A model generated the notes under the pieces. That model ran no database searches. It was not told where the DNA came from and worked only from the letters and a program-made list of their open reading frames with translations. Position numbers and translations under genes: made by a program. A stretch of DNA of 64,000 bases from SVFI01 sp045588655 (GTDB lineage: Bacteria; Bacillota; Clostridia; Lachnospirales; Lachnospiraceae), in the NCBI GenBank assembly GCA_045588655.1, contig JAZNEP010000022.1, positions 268,480 to 332,479 of the forward strand, given 5' to 3'. Below are positions 18,916 through 25,795 of this stretch, in pieces (position 1 is the stretch's first letter; each line of letters starts with the position of its first letter).

Positions 18916-19209
18916 ATGAATACAAAAAATTTACCAGCCATTGTCATGCTGTTGGCAGGATTGGTGGCAAGTATTGTAATGTTTCGAATGCGATATGATT
19001 TAAATACGATGCTTAAAATTATATTGCAGGTGTTCTTTGCGTTTTATATTTTGGGTATGATAGTAAAACGACTGCTTGATAAATTCTGTGTGGTAAAAAA
19101 AGAAGAGGATGAAAATCAGGACGGGCAGGAAGCAAAAGAACAGGAGGAAAAAGGGGAAGAAGAGCAGAGTCAGGATGGGGCTGTGATTGAGAAGAAGGAT
19201 GCGTCATAA
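18916..19209 (+). CDS. Small two-helix membrane protein, unknown function
   Basis: The 97-residue product has two predicted membrane segments (about residues 5-22 and 33-55) with a short loop, then a very acidic and Gln-rich cytoplasmic-type tail (KKEEDENQDGQEAKEQEEK...). GTGGGA at 18903-18908 fits ATG 18916. No known family is recognised. It sits between cheD and sigD, in one transcription unit with no terminator on either side, so a link to motility or assembly is likely but unproven. Confidence 0.72.
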   Translation: MNTKNLPAIVMLLAGLVASIVMFRMRYDLNTMLKIILQVFFAFYILGMIVKRLLDKFCVVKKEEDENQDGQEAKEQEEKGEEEQSQDGAVIEKKDAS

Positions 19210-19242
19210 ATAATAGAAATGTGATGCATGGGAGGTTACGGT

Positions 19243-20016
19243 ATGGACGAGACAGCAAGAAAGCGTTTGTGGATTGATTATGCGCGAACGAAGAGCCCGG
19301 AAATTAGGGAAAAGCTTATATTGGAATATGCCCCTCTCGTAAAGGTGGTAGCCGGTAGACTGGGAATGTATTTGGGCAATAACGTTGAATATGATGACCT
19401 GGTTGGCTATGGTGTGTTTGGATTGATAGATGCGATTGATAAGTATGATTCGTTCAAGGAAGTAAAGTTTGAAACCTATGCAAGTTTGCGCATCAGAGGT
19501 TCTATTTTGGATCAGATTCGAAAAATGGATTGGATTCCAAGAACGATTCGTCAGAAACAAAAGCAGATTGATACTGTGATGCGGCAGATTGAGACAGAGA
19601 CAGGCCGTATGGCTACGGATGAAGAAATCGCATTAGGACTCGGTATTACAGAAGAGGAGTATACAGAGTGGCAATCGCAGATGAAAATAACCGGCGTCGT
19701 TTCGCTGAATGAGTATCTGGAGCAGGGAAGTGAAATCTCAAATGAAAGAGGAAAGGTATCCAGACATTTCGAACAGCCGGAAAAAGCAATGGAGCAGAGA
19801 GAATTAAAAGAAATGCTTATGGAAGCACTGGAGCTTTTAACGGAGAAAGAGAAAAAAGTAATTTTGTTGTATTACTATGAAGATCTTACATTAAAAGAGA
19901 TTAGCAACATTTTGGAGGTTTCAGAATCGCGGGTATCTCAGTTACATACAAAAGGTCTTTCTAAAATGAAAACAAAAATGGGGAAATATATGGGAATCTT
20001 GCATGATTCTCTGTAG
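19243..20016 (+). CDS. sigD: Flagellar sigma factor SigD/FliA (sigma-28)
   Basis: Directs transcription of late motility genes such as flagellin. The 257-residue protein has sigma region 2 (YDDLVGYGVFGLIDAIDKYD, FETYASLRIRGSILDQIRKMDW), region 3 and region 4 with the helix-turn-helix LTLKEISNILEVSESRVSQLH. GGAGGT at 19231-19236 decides the start at ATG 19243; ATG 19228 lies before it. The gene near the end of the operon means sigma level depends on read-through of a long transcript, as known in Bacillus. Anti-sigma FlgM is not in the window. Confidence 0.94.
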   Translation: MDETARKRLWIDYARTKSPEIREKLILEYAPLVKVVAGRLGMYLGNNVEYDDLVGYGVFGLIDAIDKYDSFKEVKFETYASLRIRGSILDQIRKMDWIPRTIRQKQKQIDTVMRQIETETGRMATDEEIALGLGITEEEYTEWQSQMKITGVVSLNEYLEQGSEISNERGKVSRHFEQPEKAMEQRELKEMLMEALELLTEKEKKVILLYYYEDLTLKEISNILEVSESRVSQLHTKGLSKMKTKMGKYMGILHDSL

Positions 20017-20024
20017 GAGGCAAA

Positions 20025-21617
20025 ATGAATTCGTATTTTCGGTTAATCATAACACAGATGGGAACAGGGATAGAGTTGATACCGCCAACGGATGGCGGAC
20101 AGCGTTTGGATATTAATGAGGTGATTGCATATCTGCAGTTGAAAAGAATTACGCAGTATGATGTAAAAGAGATATTTAAAGCCATTCAGATGATGAAGAC
20201 AGAGCCCGTGACGGTTATGTTGCCGACGCCACATAGATTACCTGAAAATGAGATGTTTTTTTTAAAGGTGTCAGAGGATCGTTTGACGGCGGTGGCACGA
20301 TTTATTCCGCCGGCGAGTAATGGGTGCTGTTTGCAAAAAGCAGATATTCTTAGTGATTTGGAATTTAAGAATATCAAATATGGAATCGACGAAGCAGCCA
20401 TTGATGCTTTTTTGTCTAACAGAGAATATTGTACCGATATCATAATTGCAAAGGGACTACAACCTCGACATGGAACGGATGCTGTGATTGAATATTTTTT
20501 TGATACAGACAGACATGCGCGACCGACACGTCTTGAAGATGGATCGGTTGACTTTTTTAATTTGAATACAATTAATCACTGTAAAGAAGGTGGCTTGCTT
20601 GCCAGACTCACCCCGGAAGATCGAGGAGATTATGGATTTGATGTATATGGTGAGCGGATTAAGCCAAGAGAAGTGAAGCACTTGACAATAAAATACGGTG
20701 AAAATATTGATATCTCTGAGGATAAGCTGGAAATATACTCCAAAATCAACGGACATGTAATGTTGACAGAAGATAAGGTGTTTGTTTCAGATGTGTATGA
20801 AGTGGAAAATGTCGGAACAGCGACAGGAAACATTATGTCGGAAGGAAGTGTGATTGTTTCCGGAAATGTACAGGCCGGTTTTAGCATTGAAGCAACCGGA
20901 AACGTGGAAGTGCGGGGCGTTGTAGAAGGTGCATCGATTACTGCCGGAGGTGATATTGTCATTGCCAGAGGAATGAATGGCATGGGAAAGGGAAAACTGA
21001 AGGCAGGTGGTCGTGTCGTAGCGAAGTTTGTAGAGAATGCTACAATAGATGCGGGAACCTATGTGGAAGCGGACTCCATTATGCACAGTAAAGTCAGTGC
21101 GAGATTGGAGATTACGGTAGATGGAAGAAAGGGATTTATTGCCGGTGGTGCAGTTAGGGCCACGGAAAAAATATCCTGTAAAACGCTTGGGTCTGCTATG
21201 GGAGCAGATACACTTGTAGAAGTTGGAATTGACCCACAGCAAAAGATGCGTTTTGTTGAGTTGCAAAAAGAATTGGCGGAAATGAATAAAAAATATACGA
21301 CAGTTCAGACAACTCTGACGGGAGCAGCAGCGAAAATAAAGTCAGGTGCGAAACTTCCACCGGAGCAGATGCAATATGTACGTTCACTGATGCAGGTGAG
21401 TCAGCAGCTAAGTGAGCAGATGGAAGCAGCGAATCGGGAGTTTGATGAACTGGACCAGATGTTGATGAATCGAACAGAGGCGTGTGTATGCGTGAAAGAT
21501 ACAGCATATGCGGGAACAAAAATTGTAATTGGAGATGATTCACTGACACTGAAGGGGAATATAAAGTATTCCAAATTTGTCGATGAAAAGGGGGAAGTCA
21601 CTGTACGCCCGCTTTAA
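20025..21617 (+). CDS. fapA: FapA-family (DUF342) polymer-like protein
   Basis: DUF342 proteins, often called flagellar assembly protein A, have a beta-helix like that of bactofilins and MinC. The 530-residue protein has an N-terminal region (1-165), the conserved RPTRLEDGSVDFFNLN and TPEDRGDYGFDVYGERI segment, a Gly-rich right-handed beta-helix (about 245-400, e.g. NVEVRGVVEGASITAGGDIVIARG) and a C-terminal coiled coil (about 405-485). AGGAGG at 20015-20020 begins inside the sigD stop. The biochemical role is not settled; motility linkage is by operon context. Confidence 0.82.
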   Translation: MNSYFRLIITQMGTGIELIPPTDGGQRLDINEVIAYLQLKRITQYDVKEIFKAIQMMKTEPVTVMLPTPHRLPENEMFFLKVSEDRLTAVARFIPPASNGCCLQKADILSDLEFKNIKYGIDEAAIDAFLSNREYCTDIIIAKGLQPRHGTDAVIEYFFDTDRHARPTRLEDGSVDFFNLNTINHCKEGGLLARLTPEDRGDYGFDVYGERIKPREVKHLTIKYGENIDISEDKLEIYSKINGHVMLTEDKVFVSDVYEVENVGTATGNIMSEGSVIVSGNVQAGFSIEATGNVEVRGVVEGASITAGGDIVIARGMNGMGKGKLKAGGRVVAKFVENATIDAGTYVEADSIMHSKVSARLEITVDGRKGFIAGGAVRATEKISCKTLGSAMGADTLVEVGIDPQQKMRFVELQKELAEMNKKYTTVQTTLTGAAAKIKSGAKLPPEQMQYVRSLMQVSQQLSEQMEAANREFDELDQMLMNRTEACVCVKDTAYAGTKIVIGDDSLTLKGNIKYSKFVDEKGEVTVRPL

Positions 21618-21633
21618 TAAAGGAGGACATAAC

Positions 21634-21957
21634 ATGTCGATGGGGCCGATGCAGATTAATGGCATCCTTACAAGGACGCAGGATTTTACTGCGCTAAAGC
21701 ATAATGAAGATATGAAACCTGCAATGGATCAGGCTGCTTTTCAAAATACGATGCAAAAAACAGTGGAAAGACAGCTGAATCAAGTACAGGATACAAAAGA
21801 GACAGATACTTATCAGAGAAGACAGGACGCGAAAGAGAAAGGGAAAAATGAGTATCAGGGTGATGGCGGTCAAAAACGAAGACAGTCTTACAACGGAGCC
21901 ACACCGGACGGAACGGTAATCCGAAAAGATAGTTCGCGATTTGACTGTTCTGTCTGA
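21634..21957 (+). CDS. Hypothetical protein of the flagellar operon
   Basis: The 107-residue product begins MSMGPMQINGILTRTQDFTALKHNEDMKP and continues with a Gln/Lys/Glu-rich helical stretch and a charged, probably disordered C-terminus. AGGAGG at 21621-21626 fixes ATG 21634. No membrane segment or signal. I do not recognise a family; the N-terminal part resembles in style small proteins that sit in this place in other Lachnospiraceae flagellar operons. Confidence 0.7.
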   Translation: MSMGPMQINGILTRTQDFTALKHNEDMKPAMDQAAFQNTMQKTVERQLNQVQDTKETDTYQRRQDAKEKGKNEYQGDGGQKRRQSYNGATPDGTVIRKDSSRFDCSV

Positions 21958-21981
21958 AAAAACGCGAAAAGAGGAGACAAC

Positions 21982-22767
21982 ATGACAGCACTTGAGATAA
22001 TACTATTGATTCTTGGCGCGATTATTTTTGTTGCTAGTTTCATTGTTCCGGAAAGCAAGAGCGAAATGGATGCGGTAGATAGAGAGCTGACGCAGGAGCA
22101 GTTGAAGGAAATATTGAAAGCAGAGATGAAAGGAATGCATTCTGAAGTGGAGGATACTGTGGAAGAAACCGTATCTTACGCGATGGAACGGACGGAGCGT
22201 GCACTTGAGCGCATGACAAACGAAAAAATATCTGCAATTTCTGAATATACGGAAACCGTTCTGACAGATATTCACAAAAGTCATGAAGAAGTACTTTTTC
22301 TTTATGACATGCTGAATGATAAGCATGAAAATATAAAAGAAACAGCTACAGAAGTAAACCATGCTGTAAAAGTGGCAAGTGAAATTGTGCAGGAAGCAGA
22401 TATGGTAAAAAAAGAAGTTTCTGAGGCGACGCAAGCATTGGAAGAGGCGCAGGAAGAAGTATTCCGGCCGATGGATGTCTCAGGCATCGAAAAATTAAAA
22501 CAACAGCAAAAAGAAGCAGATACAGAGAAACCAAAAGTGAAAAAGCGGGCGACTTCAACTCCGAAAAGAAGTGCTAAGGGCAAACAGAAACCGGAAACCG
22601 AAACCGTTTCCATCCAGTTTGATGTGGCACAGGAAACCACCGATAACAGCAATGAGAGAATCCTTGAACTTCACAAAAAAGGAAAAAGCAATGTGGCAAT
22701 TGCAAAAGAACTTGGATTAGGTGTCGGTGAAGTAAAATTGGTAATCGATCTGTTTAAGGGGATATAA
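21982..22767 (+). CDS. SwrB-like membrane protein (DUF6115 type)
   Basis: The 261-residue protein has an N-terminal membrane anchor (residues 3-22), a long charged coiled coil (about 35-165), a Lys/Thr-rich linker, and a small C-terminal helix-turn-helix-like unit (RILELHKKGKSNVAIAKELGLGVGEVKLVIDLF). The same plan and the same place (after sigD, before rpsB) is that of Bacillus SwrB, which promotes assembly of the flagellar export apparatus. Direct sequence similarity outside the C-terminal unit cannot be judged by eye. GAGGAG precedes ATG 21982. Confidence 0.65.
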   Translation: MTALEIILLILGAIIFVASFIVPESKSEMDAVDRELTQEQLKEILKAEMKGMHSEVEDTVEETVSYAMERTERALERMTNEKISAISEYTETVLTDIHKSHEEVLFLYDMLNDKHENIKETATEVNHAVKVASEIVQEADMVKKEVSEATQALEEAQEEVFRPMDVSGIEKLKQQQKEADTEKPKVKKRATSTPKRSAKGKQKPETETVSIQFDVAQETTDNSNERILELHKKGKSNVAIAKELGLGVGEVKLVIDLFKGI

Positions 22768-22772
22768 ATAAA

Positions 22773-23405
22773 ATGAAACTCAGATATTATATGAGAGGTC
22801 TGGGGATTGGGGTCTTAGTTACCGCAATTCTGATGAGCATAACATTACATGGAAAAACAGAGCCACTCTCAGATGAAGAAATCATTGCCAGGGCAAAAGA
22901 ACTTGGTATGACAGAAAAATATGAAACCACAGTTTTGTCAGATACCGTGACGGATGAGAAAGTCGCAAAGATAGACGATGAAAATCCGGAAGAAGCCGAC
23001 AAAGATTCGGAAGCAATAGATAAAAACCTGCAAGAACCAAATAAAGAACCGGAAGTGGCCGACAACGCTGAACAAACAAACATAACAGAAACGGTTAGTG
23101 AAAATACAAGTGAAATTCTGACGGATTCGGAGCAGGCTGTTTCTACAAAAGGAGAGGAAGAGCACAATCAGTCGGATGCGATGACCCAAGAGAAAATCGT
23201 GCAGATTACAGTGCAGGGAGGAGATGGCTCACTCACTGTGGCGCGAAAATTAAAAGAAGCCGGTCTCATCGAAGATGCTGCAGCATATGACAAATATTTG
23301 TGCAGCAATGGCTATGACAAACGGATATGTACCGGTACACATTCGTTTACATCGGGAGCATCGCAGGAAGAGATTGCAAAGATTATTACAACTCGTTCCC
23401 GTTGA
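22773..23405 (+). CDS. Membrane-anchored protein with MltG/LysM-like C-terminal domain
   Basis: The 210-residue product has an N-terminal membrane segment (residues 8-26), then SDEEIIARAKELGMTEKYE, a long acidic low-complexity stretch (about 55-140), and a C-terminal 60-residue domain: VQGGDGSLTVARKLKEAG, AAAYDKYLCSNGYD, GTHSFTSGASQEEIAKII. That pattern matches the LysM-like part found at the N-terminus of endolytic transglycosylase MltG, but no catalytic domain is present. AAGGGG precedes ATG 22773. It closes the flagellar operon and may bind peptidoglycan; this is inference. Confidence 0.6.
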   Translation: MKLRYYMRGLGIGVLVTAILMSITLHGKTEPLSDEEIIARAKELGMTEKYETTVLSDTVTDEKVAKIDDENPEEADKDSEAIDKNLQEPNKEPEVADNAEQTNITETVSENTSEILTDSEQAVSTKGEEEHNQSDAMTQEKIVQITVQGGDGSLTVARKLKEAGLIEDAAAYDKYLCSNGYDKRICTGTHSFTSGASQEEIAKIITTRSR

Positions 23406-23442
23406 CTAGAATAAATAAGAAAAAATATTAGAGAAATTATAG

Positions 23443-23469
23443 AAAAGCCCTTGAAACAGGGGCTTTTTT
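23443..23469 (+). terminator. Intrinsic terminator of the flagellar operon
   Basis: AAAAGCCC (23443-23450) pairs with GGGCTTTT (23460-23467); the stem extends by three inner pairs (one T-G) around an AAA loop, and six T follow the last C. Ends the fla/che operon. Its loop side overlaps the rpsB -35 element. Confidence 0.85.
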
Positions 23470-23479
23470 GTGTTAAAAT
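23451..23479 (+). promoter_or_regulatory. Predicted rpsB-tsf promoter overlapping the terminator
   Basis: TTGAAA (23451-23456) and TAAAAT (23474-23479) are 17 bases apart, with TGT before the -10 (extended -10). The -35 lies in the loop side of the flagellar terminator hairpin. Confidence 0.65.
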
Positions 23480-23619
23480 CAACCCGTTGTGACTGCGCAA
23501 AGCCGCAACAGGAACAAGTAAACACGTATACGGATTTCGAGCCGGTGCTTCTTAACGCGGAGGTGGCTTCGGAAGAGGATGTATGCGGAAGCAAATTTTA
23601 ACCAAACGGAGGTAAAGAC
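23480..23619 (+). promoter_or_regulatory. rpsB 5' leader, about 130 nt, structured
   Basis: The leader from the predicted start (near 23486) to the rpsB ATG contains several pairings, for example TGCTTC (23546-23551) with GAAGCA (23588-23593) and a short CTTCGGAAG hairpin inside it. Bacterial rpsB leaders are often feedback targets of S2; I cannot match this one to a defined family. It also holds a 10-codon upstream ORF. Confidence 0.4.
23583..23615 (+). CDS. Possible upstream ORF in the rpsB leader (10 aa, basic)
   Basis: ATG 23583 encodes MRKQILTKRR and stops at TAA 23613-23615, directly after the GGAGG of rpsB. GGAAGAGG (23571-23578) is four bases before the ATG, a usable ribosome site. 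Expression is unproven; short length makes chance occurrence quite possible. Confidence 0.25.
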   Translation: MRKQILTKRR

Positions 23620-24351
23620 ATGAGCGTTATTTCAATGAAACAGTTATTAGAAGCAGGTGTTCATTTCGGACATCAGACAAGAAGATGGAACCCTAAGATG
23701 GCTCCATACATCTACACAGAGAGAAATGGTATCCACATCATCGACTTACAGACATCTGTAGGTAAAGTTGACGAAGCTTATCAGGCAATTTCAGAAGTTG
23801 CTTCAGCAGGCGGAACAATTCTTTTCGTTGGTACAAAGAAACAGGCACAGGATGCAGTGAAGACAGAAGCAGAACGTTGCGGAATGTACTACGTAAACGA
23901 AAGATGGTTAGGTGGTATGCTTACAAACTTCAAGACAATCCAGTCTAGAATTGCTCGTTTAAAAGCAATCGAAGCTATGTCTGAAGACGGTACATTTGAT
24001 GTACTTCCTAAAAAAGAAGTTATTGCTCTTAAAAAAGAGTGGGAAAAATTAGAGAAAAACTTAGGCGGAATCAAAGAGATGGAACATATTCCGGATGCAA
24101 TCTTTGTAGTAGACCCTAAGAAAGAAAGAATCTGTATTCAGGAAGCACACGCTTTAGGAATCACATTAGTTGGTATCGCTGATACAAACTGTGATCCGGA
24201 AGAACTCGATTTCGTAATTCCTGGTAATGATGATGCAATCCGTGCAGTAAAACTCATCGTTTCTAAGATGGCAGATGCTGTAATCGAAGCAAATCAAGGT
24301 GCAGCAGAAGAAGTTGTGGCTGAAGAAGTAGAAGAGGCAGATGCAGAATAA
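23620..24351 (+). CDS. rpsB: Ribosomal protein S2
   Basis: S2 is a small-subunit protein that joins late in 30S assembly and contacts S1 or its equivalents. The 243-residue protein contains the S2 signatures ISMKQLLEAGVHFGHQTRRWNPKM and VVDPKKERICIQEAHALGI, DTNCDPEELDFVIPGNDDAIRA. The C-terminal acidic tail (EEVVAEEVEEADAE) is common in Clostridia. GGAGG at 23608-23612 fits ATG 23620. Codon use is clearly biased to highly expressed type. It forms one unit with tsf. Confidence 0.98.
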   Translation: MSVISMKQLLEAGVHFGHQTRRWNPKMAPYIYTERNGIHIIDLQTSVGKVDEAYQAISEVASAGGTILFVGTKKQAQDAVKTEAERCGMYYVNERWLGGMLTNFKTIQSRIARLKAIEAMSEDGTFDVLPKKEVIALKKEWEKLEKNLGGIKEMEHIPDAIFVVDPKKERICIQEAHALGITLVGIADTNCDPEELDFVIPGNDDAIRAVKLIVSKMADAVIEANQGAAEEVVAEEVEEADAE

Positions 24352-24396
24352 TTCTGTTACGTAAACAAGTATAGTAGAATAACGGAGGAAAATGAT

Positions 24397-25479
24397 ATGG
24401 CTATTACAGCAGCTATGGTAAAAGAATTAAGAGAAATGACAGGCGCAGGTATGATGGACTGTAAAAAAGCTCTTACTGAAACAAATGGTGATATGGATGC
24501 AGCTGTTGACGTATTAAGAAAAAGCGGTGCGGCTAAAATGGAAAAGAAAGCCAGCAGAATTGCAGCTGAAGGTATTGCTCGTGTGGCAACAAACGGTACA
24601 GAGGCAGTTGTAGTCGAAGTTAACTCTGAGACAGATTTCGTTGCTAAAAACGTAGTGTTCCAGGAGTTTGTACAGGTTGTTGCTGATACTGCTCTTGCAT
24701 CAGGATTAAATGGTGGCGCGAACGGTGAAGATATTGAGGCGGTTCTTGCTACGAACGGTCTTCAGGAGCTTTTAGTAGAAAAGACAGCTACAATCGGTGA
24801 GAAATTATCTTTCCGTAGATTTGCTAAAATTTCCGGTGATTGTGTAGCTACTTACATTCATGCAGGTGGAAAAATCGGTGTTTTAGTTGGTGCTACAGGT
24901 GCAAACGGCGATGCTGAGCAGGAAGCTTTAGTGAACGTTGCAATGCAGGTTGCAGCTATGAATCCGCAGTATGTCGGAAGAGCTGATATTGCGCAGGAAG
25001 AAATTGATAAAATGAGAGATATTACAGTGGACAGTTCATTAAATGATCCGGCTTCACTTCCGAAACCAATCTTAAATGCATTGTTTGAAAAAGCTGTAAA
25101 TGACAAGTTGTTCTCAGATGAAGATCTTACTGTATATGAAGAAAAGAAAAATGATAAATATTTATTTAACTTCCTTTCAGATGCAGCTAAGGCTGTATTA
25201 AGTGATCTTGCAATGCAGGATAAAGCTAACATCGTTGAGAATAAGATTTTCAGTGGTATGATTGAAGGTCGTATTTCGAAACAGTTGAAAGAAATCAGTC
25301 TTCTTGATCAGGTTTATGTAAAAGCTGAAGATGGTAAGCAGACAGTCGGAAAATATCTTGAGTCAGTAAACAAAGCCCTTACAATCACTAAATTCGTTCG
25401 TTTTGAAGTTGGTGAAGGTCTTGAAAAGAAAAATGAAGACTTCGCTGCAGAAGTGGCTGCTCAGATGGCTGGAAACTAA
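24397..25479 (+). CDS. tsf: Elongation factor Ts, enlarged form
   Basis: EF-Ts exchanges GDP for GTP on EF-Tu. The N-terminal UBA-like domain (VKELREMTGAGMMDCKKAL) and the core signature EVNSETDFVAKN are clear. At 360 residues it is longer than the usual 290-310. The extra length is in the second core half: between NPQYVGRADIAQEEI (about 189-203) and NIVENKIFSGMIEGRISKQLKEI (about 276-298) there are some 70 residues where about 20 are usual. This segment is Lys/Asp/Glu-rich, with FEKAVNDKLFSDEDLTVYEEKK. No frameshift; codon use is the same as the rest. Confidence 0.96.
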   Translation: MAITAAMVKELREMTGAGMMDCKKALTETNGDMDAAVDVLRKSGAAKMEKKASRIAAEGIARVATNGTEAVVVEVNSETDFVAKNVVFQEFVQVVADTALASGLNGGANGEDIEAVLATNGLQELLVEKTATIGEKLSFRRFAKISGDCVATYIHAGGKIGVLVGATGANGDAEQEALVNVAMQVAAMNPQYVGRADIAQEEIDKMRDITVDSSLNDPASLPKPILNALFEKAVNDKLFSDEDLTVYEEKKNDKYLFNFLSDAAKAVLSDLAMQDKANIVENKIFSGMIEGRISKQLKEISLLDQVYVKAEDGKQTVGKYLESVNKALTITKFVRFEVGEGLEKKNEDFAAEVAAQMAGN

Positions 25480-25525
25480 GAAATACGTCTTAGTGCAGAC
25501 AAATTATTTGTTTGAATGAAATGAT

Positions 25526-25569
25526 AAGACATCATTGCTTATAGAAATATAGGTGGTGATGTCTTTTTT
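25526..25569 (+). terminator. Intrinsic terminator after tsf
   Basis: AAGACATCA (25526-25534) pairs perfectly with TGATGTCTT (25557-25565), with wobble pairs extending inward, followed by TTTTTT. Confidence 0.85.
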
Positions 25570-25693
25570 GTGTGTAAGGGTGGCGAAATATACACTGACT
25601 TTAGCCTGGAAGAGAATGAAATAACAGCACAAGAAGTTGGCGGTGTTTGATGAATATCAAAATCAAATGCTTTGGGTATATCAGATAGACTAG
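25570..25693 (+). other. Intergenic stretch with a possible short ORF relic
   Basis: No gene with a ribosome site is seen. From GTG 25570 to TGA 25648-25650 a 26-codon frame reads CKGGEIYTDFSLEENEITAQ..., which looks protein-like in composition, but it has no ribosome site and begins in the terminator T-run. It may be a gene remnant or chance. Confidence 0.15.
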
Positions 25694-25722
25694 TTGTTGA
25701 TAAGCAAAATGTAAGGTATAAT
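25694..25722 (+). promoter_or_regulatory. Predicted promoter for the Big_2 surface protein
   Basis: TTGTTG (25694-25699) and a perfect TATAAT (25717-25722) are 17 bases apart. Followed by an A-rich leader of about 65 bases. Confidence 0.55.
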
Positions 25723-25795
25723 AAAAAATATAAGAAAAGAGTGATGGGGACAAGATTATAGATTTTATCGATTACAAGATGAAAGGATGTTATAT

